This document shows, piece after piece, positions 45,079-54,830 of a DNA stretch of 64,000 bases. The notes below the pieces were generated by a model, which worked only from the letters and a program-made list of their open reading frames with translations, made no database searches and was not told the origin of the DNA. This DNA comes from Gliomastix tumulicola. Its lineage: Eukaryota; Ascomycota; Sordariomycetes; Hypocreales; Bionectriaceae. The translations under genes were made by a program, and so were the position numbers. The stretch is from positions 4,836,001 to 4,900,000 of the forward strand of contig BCHX01000004.1 of NCBI GenBank assembly GCA_001599755.1, in the 5' to 3' direction. Each line of letters begins with the position of its first letter. Within the stretch, counting starts at the first letter, position 1.

Positions 45079-46566
45079 ATGACGGAACAACACAAAGTTG
45101 GCGTCGTTCCGTCTAACGGCGAAACTTTCGATATCATTATCATCGGCGCAGGAATTTCTGGCATTAATACGGCCTACCACGTCCAGAAGAACTTCCCAAA
45201 CATGAGCTACGCGATCCTTGAAGGACGCAGCGCCATCGGTGGAACCTGGGATCTATTCCGCTACCCCGGTATTCGCTCTGATACGGACTTGCCCACGTTT
45301 GGGTTTGCGTGGAATCCGTGGATGGAAACTCGCTGTGTAGCGGATGGACGTTCTATCGCCAGTTACCTCGAGCGGTCTGCCAAATCTGAAGGGATTGACA
45401 CGCATATCAAATTCAACCACCATGTGACGTCGGCAAACTGGGCTTCAGCATCTCAATCATGGAGTCTTCAGGTCGAACTTCGAGAGAAACGCCTGACAAC
45501 CATCGAGGCACGCTTCGTCATTCTCGGAAGCGGCTACTACGACTACCAAGATCCGTTGAAGCCTCAAATTCCCGGTCTATACGAGAACTTCAGGAATACG
45601 ATTGTCCATCCCCAGTTCTGGCCTAAAGATCTCGACTATTCTGGAAAGCGAATCGTTGTGATCGGGAGCGGTGCTACGGCCATCACGCTACTACCCAGCT
45701 TGGCTGCCCAGGCGCAGCATGTCACGATGCTGCAGCGCAGTCCCACGTATATCATGACAATCAACAACACGCTCGGAAACGCCTGGTACCACAAGGTCTT
45801 CCCCCGATCATGGGCATATCTCATTGAGCGACTGTTCTTCATTGTCTTCATCAACATCAACTATTACTACTGCCGCATGTTTCCCACCAAGGCCAGAGCG
45901 TTGCTCGAAGGAGAGGTTGCCAAACAGCTCCCGGCCAACGTTCCCATGGACCCTCATTTCAAACCACTTTATGAGCCTTGGGACCAACGCGTCTGCTTCA
46001 CGCCAGATGGCGATTTCTTCGAGGCAATGAGAAACGGGAACGCTAGCGTGGAAACCGGTCGCATCAAAACCGCCACTGCGAACAGTCTCATCCTCGAGTC
46101 TGGCCGCGAGCTCGAAGCAGATATCGTCGTGACGGCTACGGGTCTGAACTTGAAGATCGGGGGTCGTATCAACTTTTCCATCGACGGGAAGGCCATCAAC
46201 CTCGCTGACAGGTTTGCCTGGCGGACGACACTGCTGCAAGATGTACCCAACTTGGGCATCATGATTGGCTACGTGAACGCTTCGTGGACGTTAGGGGCCG
46301 AATCCTCGGCTTTGCTACTGTGCCGCATCATCCGACACATGCAAAAAGGGGGGTTCAAGAGTGTTATTCCCAGGGTGCCGCGAGGGTCAACTTTTGAGAG
46401 CGTGTCTATATGGAATGTGGATGCTACATACGTCCGGCAGGCTGAGAGCCAAGTTCCTAAATGCGGGAAGGTCGGTCCTTGGAGGGGGAGGTCGATTTAT
46501 GCGATTGATCGAATGCGTTCTGTCTACGGGAGCATTACGCGAGATCTCGAGTACTCGAAAGGGTAG
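45079..46566 (+). CDS. Baeyer-Villiger-type FAD monooxygenase, 495 aa
   Basis: Intronless. FAD motif IIIIGAGISGINTAYHVQ, then GGTWDLFRYPGIRSDTD, the class I signature after it. The Baeyer-Villiger fingerprint FxGxxxHxxxWP appears as FRNTIVHPQFWP, with Asn in place of Gly. The NADPH motif is VVIGSGATAITLLPSL. The type resembles EthA-like class I enzymes that insert oxygen next to a ketone to give an ester or lactone. A hydrophobic stretch WAYLIERLFFIVFININYYY may be a membrane-associating helix. In this cluster the product would feed the serine hydrolase or the SMP-30 lactonase (inference). The ATG at 45079 fits; the longer frame upstream lacks ATG support. Confidence 0.9.
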   Translation: MTEQHKVGVVPSNGETFDIIIIGAGISGINTAYHVQKNFPNMSYAILEGRSAIGGTWDLFRYPGIRSDTDLPTFGFAWNPWMETRCVADGRSIASYLERSAKSEGIDTHIKFNHHVTSANWASASQSWSLQVELREKRLTTIEARFVILGSGYYDYQDPLKPQIPGLYENFRNTIVHPQFWPKDLDYSGKRIVVIGSGATAITLLPSLAAQAQHVTMLQRSPTYIMTINNTLGNAWYHKVFPRSWAYLIERLFFIVFININYYYCRMFPTKARALLEGEVAKQLPANVPMDPHFKPLYEPWDQRVCFTPDGDFFEAMRNGNASVETGRIKTATANSLILESGRELEADIVVTATGLNLKIGGRINFSIDGKAINLADRFAWRTTLLQDVPNLGIMIGYVNASWTLGAESSALLLCRIIRHMQKGGFKSVIPRVPRGSTFESVSIWNVDATYVRQAESQVPKCGKVGPWRGRSIYAIDRMRSVYGSITRDLEYSKG

Positions 46567-46742
46567 GCAAAGACATTTAGATGCGTGGATAAATCTGGAG
46601 GATTGATGTTCAAGTAGGATCTATTATCTGAGTAAATAGATCATCCTGCAGAAAGTATTAGATCACCGAGGTATCTGAGACCATGAAGAAAAAAAGAATC
46701 GCTTTCAAAAAGGTCTCGTTGGTATACAAGCTTGTTCTGCAA

Positions 46743-46773
46743 GCTGGAACCACATCCGTAGACTCGGATGTAG
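46743..46773. promoter_or_regulatory. Cluster palindrome, imperfect, with a second inverted half
   Basis: TGGAACCACATCCG at 46744-46757 matches with one mismatch and shares AACCACATCCG with the copy at 41451. It is followed at once by CGGATGTAGTCCG (spacing 7). The pair lies about 110 bp upstream of the aldehyde dehydrogenase start. Confidence 0.55.
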
Positions 46774-46882
46774 TCCGCCGTAAAGGTAAAGCATATATGA
46801 CAACACTGCGCCGTTGAAAGTCATTAGACAGTCCCCAAGAGACAGGTCTAGCTTCGGAATATATTTGTTACGGACGTCCACA

Positions 46883-48498
46883 ATGGCTGCTGTTCCAGAC
46901 ACTCAACCCGTCCCTCTCTGGATCGACAACAAACCTCTTATATCGGAAATTGTATTTCCCGTGATCAATCATGGCAACGGACGCGCAACCAGTGCTTACG
47001 GAGCCACTCTTGGCATCACACAGGATGCGATCCGCAGCTGTCAAACGGCCTTCGAGAGCTGGAGACACACTACGCCTTGGGAGAGGCGAGAGCTCCTCCT
47101 GAAAGCGGCCAAGATACTCACGGAGAGAGCGGACGCGGTCAAAGAAATATTAGAGGTAGAATTACCAGCAATCAAGCTCCTTAATACTGAGATATACTGA
47201 CTCCTTAGACCGAGACAAGTGTGGACGATTTCATAATCCACGAGCTCAACATCAAGGGCTCCGTCGATCAGCTGCAGGAACTAGCCAGCCATGTCCTGCA
47301 GGCCACCGAGGGAACCGTTCAGCAGAGCAAGCTGGAGAAGCATAGTCTTCTCATGACAATGAGAGAGCCAATCGGCGTCAACCTTGCGATCGCGCCCTGG
47401 AATGCGTCCATTCTCCTCGCAATACGAGCCGTCGCCACGCCCATTGCTTGTGGAAACACCGTCATCCTCAAAGCCTCCGAGATGTCTCCTCTGGCTCATC
47501 ACTTTCTGGGCACACTTTTCCGAGATGCCGGATTCCCTGCTGGAGTGCTCAACATTATCCAACACAGGAGGGAAGATGCCGAAGCTGTAACAGATGCGCT
47601 CATATCAGATGACCGAATCCGCAAGGTCAACTTCACCGGCAGCACAGCTGTGGGCAGAATCATCGCGTCCAAGGCAGCGCAGCATGGAAAGCCCGTTCTC
47701 CTGGAACTAGGCGGGAAGTGCCCGCAGATCGTGCTTGAAGATGCCGATCTGGATAAGGCCGCTCAAGCAGCCGCCTTTGGAGCCTTTGCACATGTGAGCT
47801 CACCCTCCGGAGCCGGCAAATGAGTCGTTAACTAAGCGCAACCTACAGCACGGTCAAATTTGCATGTCGACTGAGCGCATCATTGTCGCTCAAGAAGTGA
47901 TGGAAGAGTTTGCAACCAAGCTACGTGCCATTCTGCCAAACGTGAAAGTGCATCCTGGCGCTTCCGAGACAAATGCCTCCAAAGTGGCTGCACTTGTCTC
48001 CGACGCCGTGTCACAGGGAGCAACTCTGCTGGGCGGGGGTTCTTTGCAGAGACAAGGGTCTCTCATAACGCCGCAGATTCTAACCAACGTGACTCCAGGT
48101 ATGGAGATATGGCGCACCGAGACTTTTGGCCCGATTGCTGTCTTGGTTGGGTTCGCAACCACTAAGGAGGCTATCGGCATGGCGAATGATTCCGAATACG
48201 GCTTGTCTGCCAGCATCTTTACGACTGATACAGCTAAAGCGATTGGAATTGCCAAAAGTCTTGAAGTCGGGGCTGTTCACATAAACTCAACGACGGTCCA
48301 TGACGAAGCTCACATGGCTCACGGAGGTACGAAGGCCAGCGGCTGGGGTCGATTTGGGTCACCATGGGGTAAGTTCTAATCCGATTTTACATCATTATCA
48401 AAGGAAAAACGTTGACATGAGGCACCATGACAGGACTCTTCGAGTTTACTCAGCTCAAGACGATAACAATCCCTATTCATGACGAGGCGGAGGCTTGA
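46883..48498 (+). CDS. Aldehyde dehydrogenase (benzaldehyde/salicylaldehyde type)
   Basis: Four exons; the introns lie near 47154-47208, 47794-47848 and 48370-48431. Catalytic motifs are complete: oxyanion Asn in IAPWNASILLAIRA, general base Glu in VLLELGGKCPQIVL, nucleophile Cys in HGQICMSTERI and coenzyme motif NFTGSTAVGR. The size of about 480 aa fits the family. It resembles vanillin and salicylaldehyde dehydrogenases. It would oxidise the aldehyde made by the benzyl-alcohol-type dehydrogenase to a benzoate, the substrate of the FAD hydroxylase. The last exon GLFEFTQLKTITIPIHD is a normal C-terminus for the family and confirms the final splice. Confidence 0.9.
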
Positions 48499-48715
48499 AG
48501 TTAGCAATACAATTAAGACATATTTATTCAGTAAAGAAGTACAATGGTTGTCTTACAGGGAGAGCTATAACTCGACCGAGTACGACCGAAATATGTGCCG
48601 AATCACAATCAACCAATGATGCCTTCCAAATATTCTGTATTATTTACGAGGGAGTATGGTTTATGTATTGTATATCCAAAAGAGTCTTTAATCACAAACT
48701 TTGCTATAGTGACAT

Positions 48716-49639
48716 TTAAGGCAGGGCTGTACCACGACCAATATCTACTCTCGCCATTGAGACAGTGCAGCGAGTTCGTAGTCCCGCCATTGCAGTGAAA
48801 AGACCTTCGTCCTCGGGTGTCCAGTTGGTGCAGATAAACAATGTCTTCCCATCCTCCCCTCCAAGAGTACAAGCCGTCGCGTGACCATCAACCTTGATGC
48901 GATGGGTGATAGTGCCAGTTTCCGGGTCGAGGCGAGCAACCTGCTCCAGAGCCAGGAGGCATAGCCATATGCCTCCCTCAGCGTCCATACAGCCACCATC
49001 TATACCGATCATGGACGCAGCTGACGCGCCCCTCTCGCCAGCCAGGGTGGCAGGCGACCAAACATTTCGTCTCTCGTTGAGGGTGCCATCCGAGCCAAGC
49101 TCGAATTTTATCAGACCGTACCCGAAACTCTCAGCGTTGTAAAGGGTCTTCCCATCGTTGCTGATCATAAGAGCGTTTGGGAAGATGATGTTCTCCTCAA
49201 CCGAGCGAACGCTGCCGTCGGGGTCGATTCTGAGCAGACGACCAGCACGTGGAGCCTCTCCGTGGAGAACGCGGGCGCCTGTGTCGTCTAGAAACACACG
49301 CCCTTCCTTGTCGATGACCATGTCTCCGCAGTAGCCGGTCATTATGCCAGACATATCCGCGTAAAGACTGGACTTGCCATCTTTGAGACGGTAGAGCTTG
49401 GCGTCGAACATGGAGGAGTAGATCAGGGAGCCATCCGCAGCAAAGCACATGCCATTCGGCTGGTGCTCGACCTCCAAGAAGACTTTCTTCTCCCCAGACT
49501 TCGGGTCGATGGTGTAGATCTTCCGGCCTGTCATGTCGCTGACGTACAGGAGGCCATTATGATAGCGAGGTGACTCGCCGAAATAGAGGCCGTCAGCCAG
49601 TTTCTGGTGAGAGTAGTCTTTGGGAGTGGACGAAGTCAT
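48716..49639 (-). CDS. SMP-30/gluconolactonase-family hydrolase, 307 aa
   Basis: Intronless from the ATG at 49639 (MTSSTPKDYSHQKLADG). Beta-propeller motifs of the SMP-30/lactonase family are LYFGESPRYHNGLLYVSD with the metal Glu, HQPNGMCFAADGSLIYSS, FPNALMISNDGKTLYNAES (metal Asn) and SMIGIDGGCMDAEGGIWL (metal Asp). A Ca2+- or Zn2+-dependent lactonase is expected. Placed beside a Baeyer-Villiger monooxygenase, opening of a lactone intermediate is a plausible role. It is cytosolic, with no signal peptide. It is convergent with the aldehyde dehydrogenase. Confidence 0.9.
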   Translation of the reverse strand: MTSSTPKDYSHQKLADGLYFGESPRYHNGLLYVSDMTGRKIYTIDPKSGEKKVFLEVEHQPNGMCFAADGSLIYSSMFDAKLYRLKDGKSSLYADMSGIMTGYCGDMVIDKEGRVFLDDTGARVLHGEAPRAGRLLRIDPDGSVRSVEENIIFPNALMISNDGKTLYNAESFGYGLIKFELGSDGTLNERRNVWSPATLAGERGASAASMIGIDGGCMDAEGGIWLCLLALEQVARLDPETGTITHRIKVDGHATACTLGGEDGKTLFICTNWTPEDEGLFTAMAGLRTRCTVSMARVDIGRGTALP

Positions 49640-49929
49640 GATTCTAGGTGCAAAAAGATTCAACTCTGTGTGTTTGGATTGAGAGATGGACCAGCTACAC
49701 ATGTCTGAGCACCGAAGCTGCCTTTAAATGCAAGATCGTGCAACAAGAGTACCCAAGGATCTGGAATTTCCCCCGTGTTCTCCCTCATCTTCTCCGCATG
49801 ATAACCCCGCAAAACGCGGAGAGATGACAATTCCAGGCACACTAAAAGCCTTGCTAGCTTGTGGCTAGTTCGGTTTATAATACGTGTGGGATGTGTGCCG
49901 GATGGGAGGCTGGCGAGAAGAGACAACGC

Positions 49930-49943
49930 CGGATCCAGATCCG
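49930..49943. promoter_or_regulatory. Cluster palindrome CGGA-N6-TCCG, perfect copy
   Basis: The site reads CGGATCCAGATCCG. It lies between the divergent SMP-30 gene (290 bp away) and the SDR gene (218 bp away). Confidence 0.7.
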
Positions 49944-50161
49944 CCTCCGCCTCCTCATCCGGGGATACGCCCACCATCGTTCTCAGCGACCAACGAAGCT
50001 AGCGGAACGCAGCTAACACTGGAGTGCTGCTAGCGGCTAGACGTCCGAGTATGGTAGAATCACCAATCGAGAAGCAGGTTGAAATATGTTCATCTTCTAG
50101 AAGAGATGGCTACTATGCGGATTCCACATATTCTTTCAAGTACATATGATTTGCAGACAGG

Positions 50162-51219
50162 ATGTTCGGAGACTTCCCGCTTCCCAACAAGATTGTGGTT
50201 GTCACCGGCGGTGCATCAGGTAAGTAGTGATGAAGCAGCAAAGATCATACAGAAGCCAGTGTCGACAATATATGGGCACTCCCCAGTTGACCGGGTTCTT
50301 ACTTTAGGCATCGGTCTGGCCTTTTGCAAACTGGCGCTGGCATCGAAAGCAAGGGTCATCATTGCGGACTTGAAGCTGTCAGAAGATGCAGAGAAACTCA
50401 TACACGAAAACATCGATGCCGCCTCCTGCAAGTGCGATGTCCGAAATTGGGCGGATCTTGAGGCATTGATTGCATTTTCGCAGTCCAAGTTTGGGGATGT
50501 ACCAGACGTATATGTAGCTAATGCGGGGATCGCAGAGTCTGTAAGTGAAGATGTGTTCTCTGCTGATTCGATCTTGGAGACTGACTTCCGAGGGACAGAA
50601 ACGATCAGGCTTTTGGGCCGATGCTGAGGACGATAGATATGCCGTTCTTGATGTCAATCTGGCTCACCCGATCAAGCTAAGCAGGATTGCTATCCGGGCT
50701 TTGCTGTCCAGGAACAAGAAAGGCGTCATACTTATCACTGCGTCCGTGGCAGGATTGCATGGGCATTTATCGACTGCACTGTACAGTGCCAGCAAGCATG
50801 GCACCATCGGGCTGATCAAAAGTCTAGCTCTCGCAGAGACGGAGATGAATGTCAAGGTCGTGGGGATCTGCCCCGGGTAAGTCAAGCATTGCTTATCCGC
50901 TGTCCTGCAACAAGGCCACGTAAGTTTCTTACTCTTTGGCAGGCTAGTCCATACGCCGCTTCTTGCAGGCATCGCGGAGTCCGGAGGCGCCCAAATAGGT
51001 TGTGATCCTACGCTCATTGACCCCAAGGAGATCGCAAGTCGTATGAAGGATCTCGTTGAGCAGGGTCAGTATCGTGGAGGAACGGCTCTGGGGGTCTATC
51101 GCCCTGGACATGCCGAAGTCGTTGCAGATGGATCAAGCAGTGAGCTTGAGAATCTAGCCCCCAGTGACCTAAGTAGCCTGCGGGATACATTGGGGAAGGA
51201 TAGAGAAACCACTGCATAG
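50162..51219 (+). CDS. Short-chain dehydrogenase/reductase (15-PGDH-like)
   Basis: Four exons with introns near 50219-50308, 50540-50610 and 50877-50941. The NAD motif TGGASGIGLAF is split by intron 1. Then come NAGIAES, the catalytic Ser in ILITASVAGLHG and the Tyr/Lys in LYSASKHGTIGLIKSLA. The C-terminal extension with LVHTPLLAGIAES is typical of fungal 15-hydroxyprostaglandin-dehydrogenase-like SDRs. It would oxidise an alcohol to a ketone with NAD+, which could supply the ketone used by the Baeyer-Villiger enzyme (inference). It is the last gene with a perfect palindrome in its promoter. Confidence 0.87.
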
Positions 51220-51411
51220 TTGCTTTTGACAGCAAGTTCTTCTCGACGGCGAGAGTGTCTAATTTCTTTCCTGCTTAGAGAGTGAAGCTGTGATCTAGAA
51301 CGCATATTTGACCGTGCTCCATACCTACATAAAGGATGGCATCCAAAGATTTGGGGCTTTTGTTGTCGAAACCTTTCGCTTTTCATCATTAGCACCGCTA
51401 GCTGACGCCGC

Positions 51412-52356
51412 TCATGGCTTATCGATTCGATATATGACCTTTGCCGTGTTGAAATATCCTTCATACTCGATGACATCTCCTTCATCAACGTCATAGTGAT
51501 AGTGGCCCCCTTCGTCCTTGCCCGCAGACGAGAAGCAATGAGTATGCTCCATGCGCAGCCCCAATCTCTTCCCTGGGTCAGCAGAATGCAGGACCGACAG
51601 GCAGGTGATGGGCCCGTCGAAGTCGTGAAACGTCAGCCAGTCGTCCACCTGCTTGCGGTGTTGAAACGGAAGCCTATCCTCCGCAGGGAAGTCGGGCATA
51701 ATGTGGTATCGGGCACGACCTGACCGAATCACAAAGACGCCACCGAGGCTGATGATCCGTGACTCGGTGCCATATGCGGCGGCGAGGGCCTTCTGGATGC
51801 ATTCTGTGAAGCTCCCCTCGGATCCCTTGCGACCCCGCGCCGTCACCTTGAGCACGGGACCTGCTTCCCCCGAGGAGCCGTAGAGGTTGATCATCAGGGC
51901 GCAGTCGATGGATGTGCACTTCTCGACGCTTGCTACACCGCTTGAAGGGTCGATTTGGGCAACGCGAGTCTCGTTCTTGATGTTGTCGAAGCCGTCCTCC
52001 CAGCCGATATTAGGGCACAGCTCGCAGTTCTGCCCGACAATATGGAAGGGTCCAGCACCAGCACCGAGCAGGCCTCCCCTTCCGGGTTCCATATCCATGG
52101 CCTTGGCGAGGTCTGCCATCGACCACTTGTTGTCCAGCTGAGGACGGGGAAAGAGATTCGGCTGCCCGCCGACATCGGCGCATCTCTCGTTGCCGGAGAG
52201 GCCCTCGGTAGCGAGGTGGAAGGGGGCTTGCCTCAGGTCAGGGCATTGGACTACACTGACGTGGGCAGTCTCGTAGTTGTCTTTGAGCGGTGCTTGGAGG
52301 ACACCAGCGAGCTCCTCGAGCGTTGGCGGTGAGAGGGAGACTGTTTGAATGTCCAT
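51412..52356 (-). CDS. DUF1907 protein (C11orf54-like ester hydrolase), 314 aa
   Basis: Intronless, ATG at 52356. The conserved C-terminal zinc-binding block is present: MEHTHCFSSAGKDEGGHYHYD. FNVGGQPNLFPRPQL-like text (CADVGGQPNLFPRPQL) and GPFHIVGQNCELCPN are also family signatures. Human C11orf54 has been reported to hydrolyse esters in vitro, while fungal members have no known role. It is convergent with the SDR at the edge of the aromatic cluster. Its upstream region has no CGGA-N6-TCCG site, so cluster membership is uncertain. Confidence 0.88.
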   Translation of the reverse strand: MDIQTVSLSPPTLEELAGVLQAPLKDNYETAHVSVVQCPDLRQAPFHLATEGLSGNERCADVGGQPNLFPRPQLDNKWSMADLAKAMDMEPGRGGLLGAGAGPFHIVGQNCELCPNIGWEDGFDNIKNETRVAQIDPSSGVASVEKCTSIDCALMINLYGSSGEAGPVLKVTARGRKGSEGSFTECIQKALAAAYGTESRIISLGGVFVIRSGRARYHIMPDFPAEDRLPFQHRKQVDDWLTFHDFDGPITCLSVLHSADPGKRLGLRMEHTHCFSSAGKDEGGHYHYDVDEGDVIEYEGYFNTAKVIYRIDKP

Positions 52357-52985
52357 CGTCGGGTTGGGGGGAGGATCCCATGTAGATCTTTTGTCTCTGA
52401 ATGTCAGGTAGTTGACTTGAGTGACCAGGAAGTTGCTCCAATTTGAGTGCTGGGATCTTCCGGACTGCTGTTGTTGGGGTGTGCTTTCCCCCGCACACTT
52501 TTCCGCCTCGATGTAGGCGTCATGCTGTGATGCCTTTGCACTTTACGGAGCTAGCCCGTCTCCACTGACCGGACTCCTTGGCCGTTATCCGACCGACCGA
52601 CCCAGACCACGTATTTGCGCTGCATCAAAAAGTCCTTGAATGGCGGTATCGAGGCGAAAGCTCCGTGACGCCGCCTAACCACCCATTTCCGGGGAAACGG
52701 CCGATGGGGGCTGATATGCTGCGGGGGAGTGAAATGAACCACGCTGCACTGATGCGACGAGCATTTGCGGGCGTGTTATTTATCTGCGATGTGCCCAGTC
52801 ACATGGATCTCCTCTCAAGCTAGTCATCATCCGACTTATGTTACTGCAAATCTGATCGCTCGCTTGCACCATGGCAACCGTTGCTCCTCCCGTGGAAGTC
52901 GTCTTTCCCGACATACCCTGATCTGGCTGACAAAAGTCGCACTCGGGTGTTGGCCAGGTCGGACCATACGAGAGTCCAGTCTGGG
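52357..52985. other. Intergenic, promoter of the DUF1907 gene
   Basis: GC-rich gap with several CGG/CCG triplets but no 8-nt-spaced inverted pair of the cluster type. No supported coding frame. Confidence 0.45.
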
Positions 52986-53180
52986 GTAACGGTGCAACCG
53001 CTCGTGGACAACTTCGCTCGCAGCGATGACCCTGGTGATCAGGAGGCTGCGAGGAGGATCCTGGATCATAATGTCCCTATGGGATGGATGGGAACTGGCG
53101 AGGACGTGGCAAACACGGCATTGTGGTGGTTAGCTAGCGGTGTGAGCCGATATGTGACATCGCAAGCTATCATTGTGTGA
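52986..53180 (+). pseudogene. C-terminal fragment of a short-chain dehydrogenase
   Basis: The last 65 codons of an open frame read like the end of a classic SDR: LVDNFARSDDPGDQEAARR, VPMGWMGTGEDVANTALWWL and SRYVTSQAIIV, ending in a stop where the family normally continues with DGG. The coenzyme motif, NAG and YxxxK parts are all missing, and upstream sequence is unrelated. It is a decayed fragment, probably from an earlier duplication or a lost cluster gene. Confidence 0.65.
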
Positions 53181-53931
53181 ATAGTGGTATCTCGGAAAGT
53201 ATTGGTACGGGTTTCCTGGCTTGATAGATGAATGTTGAAATAACATCAAGCTGTTCTAAAAGGCTCTTAGTACGAGACGGAAGCATTCGGCGCTTGGACG
53301 GAGCCATGGTCAACCCGTGAATTTTAGATCCGATGCCAGTCGGATCTATGAAGCATTCCGGAAACAGGATCAACGGCCCCGTGCCGGACATAGCGCTCCA
53401 TCTGCTCTACTCGGCCGGACGAATCGCAGCCCGGTCACTCATTCTCGGATGTGAAGATCATGACTTCGGACCGGCGTCGAGGTGGGATGATACAGAAGAT
53501 CCAACTATCTGCAGGGATACTGAGCGGTTCGCGTCTCACCGCACACGATCCCGAGATGCCGAGGAGCCTATCCGGGGAATAGACCTCCCGCCGGCAGGTC
53601 GGCAGATGATTCACACCTAGTAGACTGTGGCCTTGGTAGTAATGACTCCGTATGAGAGCCACGTCCGACAGCGTTAAACGCCTCAAACAGACGCACGTAC
53701 TGGGATGAATGCACGCACTGCAGCATCGATACGACGTGGCACAGTTCAACGACAAACTTGCTCTCGAGGTCGAACATCGCTTCTCCCTTGAGCTCATTGT
53801 TTACGCACCAAGGGGTCATATATAAGAGCCACGAGAATCCGGTCTCATAATCCTCTTCATTCTCACCAACATCTATCTCATCAGCCTCTTATCTTCAGAA
53901 CCAGACCATCCACCGTCAGAAACCTATCACA
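53181..53931. other. Intergenic, promoter of the DJ-1/PfpI gene
   Basis: Contains a TATATAAG element at about 53819 and a CT-rich leader. Small frames on both strands are unsupported. Confidence 0.45.
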
Positions 53932-54652
53932 ATGGCGCCCCTCAATGTCGGCTCCCTCTGCTACAACTACCAGTCCGTGGACGTCATCGGCCCCTTCGAC
54001 GTCCTCGGCAGCGGCTCCAAGGAGCTCATCAAGATGGTCAATTTCTACAGCCCAGACTTCACCGACGAGATCGCCGCCAAGGCCCCCGACTTCGCCTTCC
54101 ACCACATCGGCCTCACGCTCGACCCCGTCCCTCTCACCGGCGGTGTGAGCGTCGTACCCACGACCACTGTCGAGGATTGTCCGGAGCTCGACATCCTTCT
54201 GCTTGGTGGTCCGCTCCCCCACGTGTTCCAGCTCGACGAGAAGTACGCCGAGTTCATCCGTCGCCACGTCGCCGCCGGCAAGCTCCTGTGGACGAACTGC
54301 ACCGGCTCTTTCGTTGCCGCACAAGCCGGGGTCCTGGATGGCAAGACGGCCACGATCAACAACGTCGAGGTCGGATGGGTCTCCCAGCAGTATCCCAAGG
54401 TGAACTGGACTCTGGACACGAAGTGGGTGGTGGACGGGAACATCTGGACTGCGGCCGGCGCCGTCAAGGGCATGGACATGGCTGCTCACTGGCTGAAGGA
54501 GAAGTACGGAGACGATGTGTTCAGGATGTCGACTTTGGGGCTGGACCACGAGCCCAAGAACCAGGACGGGTTCACCGAGACTCTCCCCCCGCGTTATGAT
54601 GCGAGTGGGAAGCAGCTGCCTTCGCACCTCTTCAACTACCGTACGTCTTTCT
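53932..54652 (+). CDS. DJ-1/PfpI-family protein, 239 aa
   Basis: Single exon starting at the ATG at 53932 (MAPLNVGSLCYNYQSVDV). The nucleophile elbow LLWTNCTGSFVAAQAGVLDG carries the conserved Cys (about C124) and the family AHWLKEKYG helix follows. The DVIGPFDVLG start and the GGVSVVPTTT strand are typical of the isonitrile-hydratase/ThiJ-like branch seen in fungi. It is cytosolic and may be a stress-related hydratase, glyoxalase or deglycase; sequence does not choose between them. The C-terminus may continue through a small unresolved intron near 54640, but the frame already gives the expected length. Confidence 0.87.
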
Positions 54653-54830
54653 AGAGGCGCGCGATGTAGCTCGTTTCGGAGCGACATTAGCCAGGACCTT
54701 GACATGAAGACCACCGTGGTTGTGTCATAAGGCGCAGCACGCCGCAGGAAGATATTAGGTCCAATTTGACAAACTCAACTCCATGTTCATCTTTACAATT
54801 CCATGCTCTGTGAAAGTCCCGTTGTCAAAT

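Noticed and set aside
31261..51219. Secondary-metabolite biosynthetic cluster
   Set aside because: No PKS, NRPS, terpene synthase or transporter is present, and gentisate dioxygenase and the FAH enzyme indicate breakdown, not synthesis.
52540..52575. CGG/CCG pairs in the DUF1907 promoter
   Set aside because: Spacings are 7 and 9 and lack the A/T flanks of the cluster motif.
54640..54652. Mini-intron at the end of the DJ-1/PfpI gene
   Set aside because: GTACGTCTTTCTAG is only 14 nt and the frame ends normally without it.
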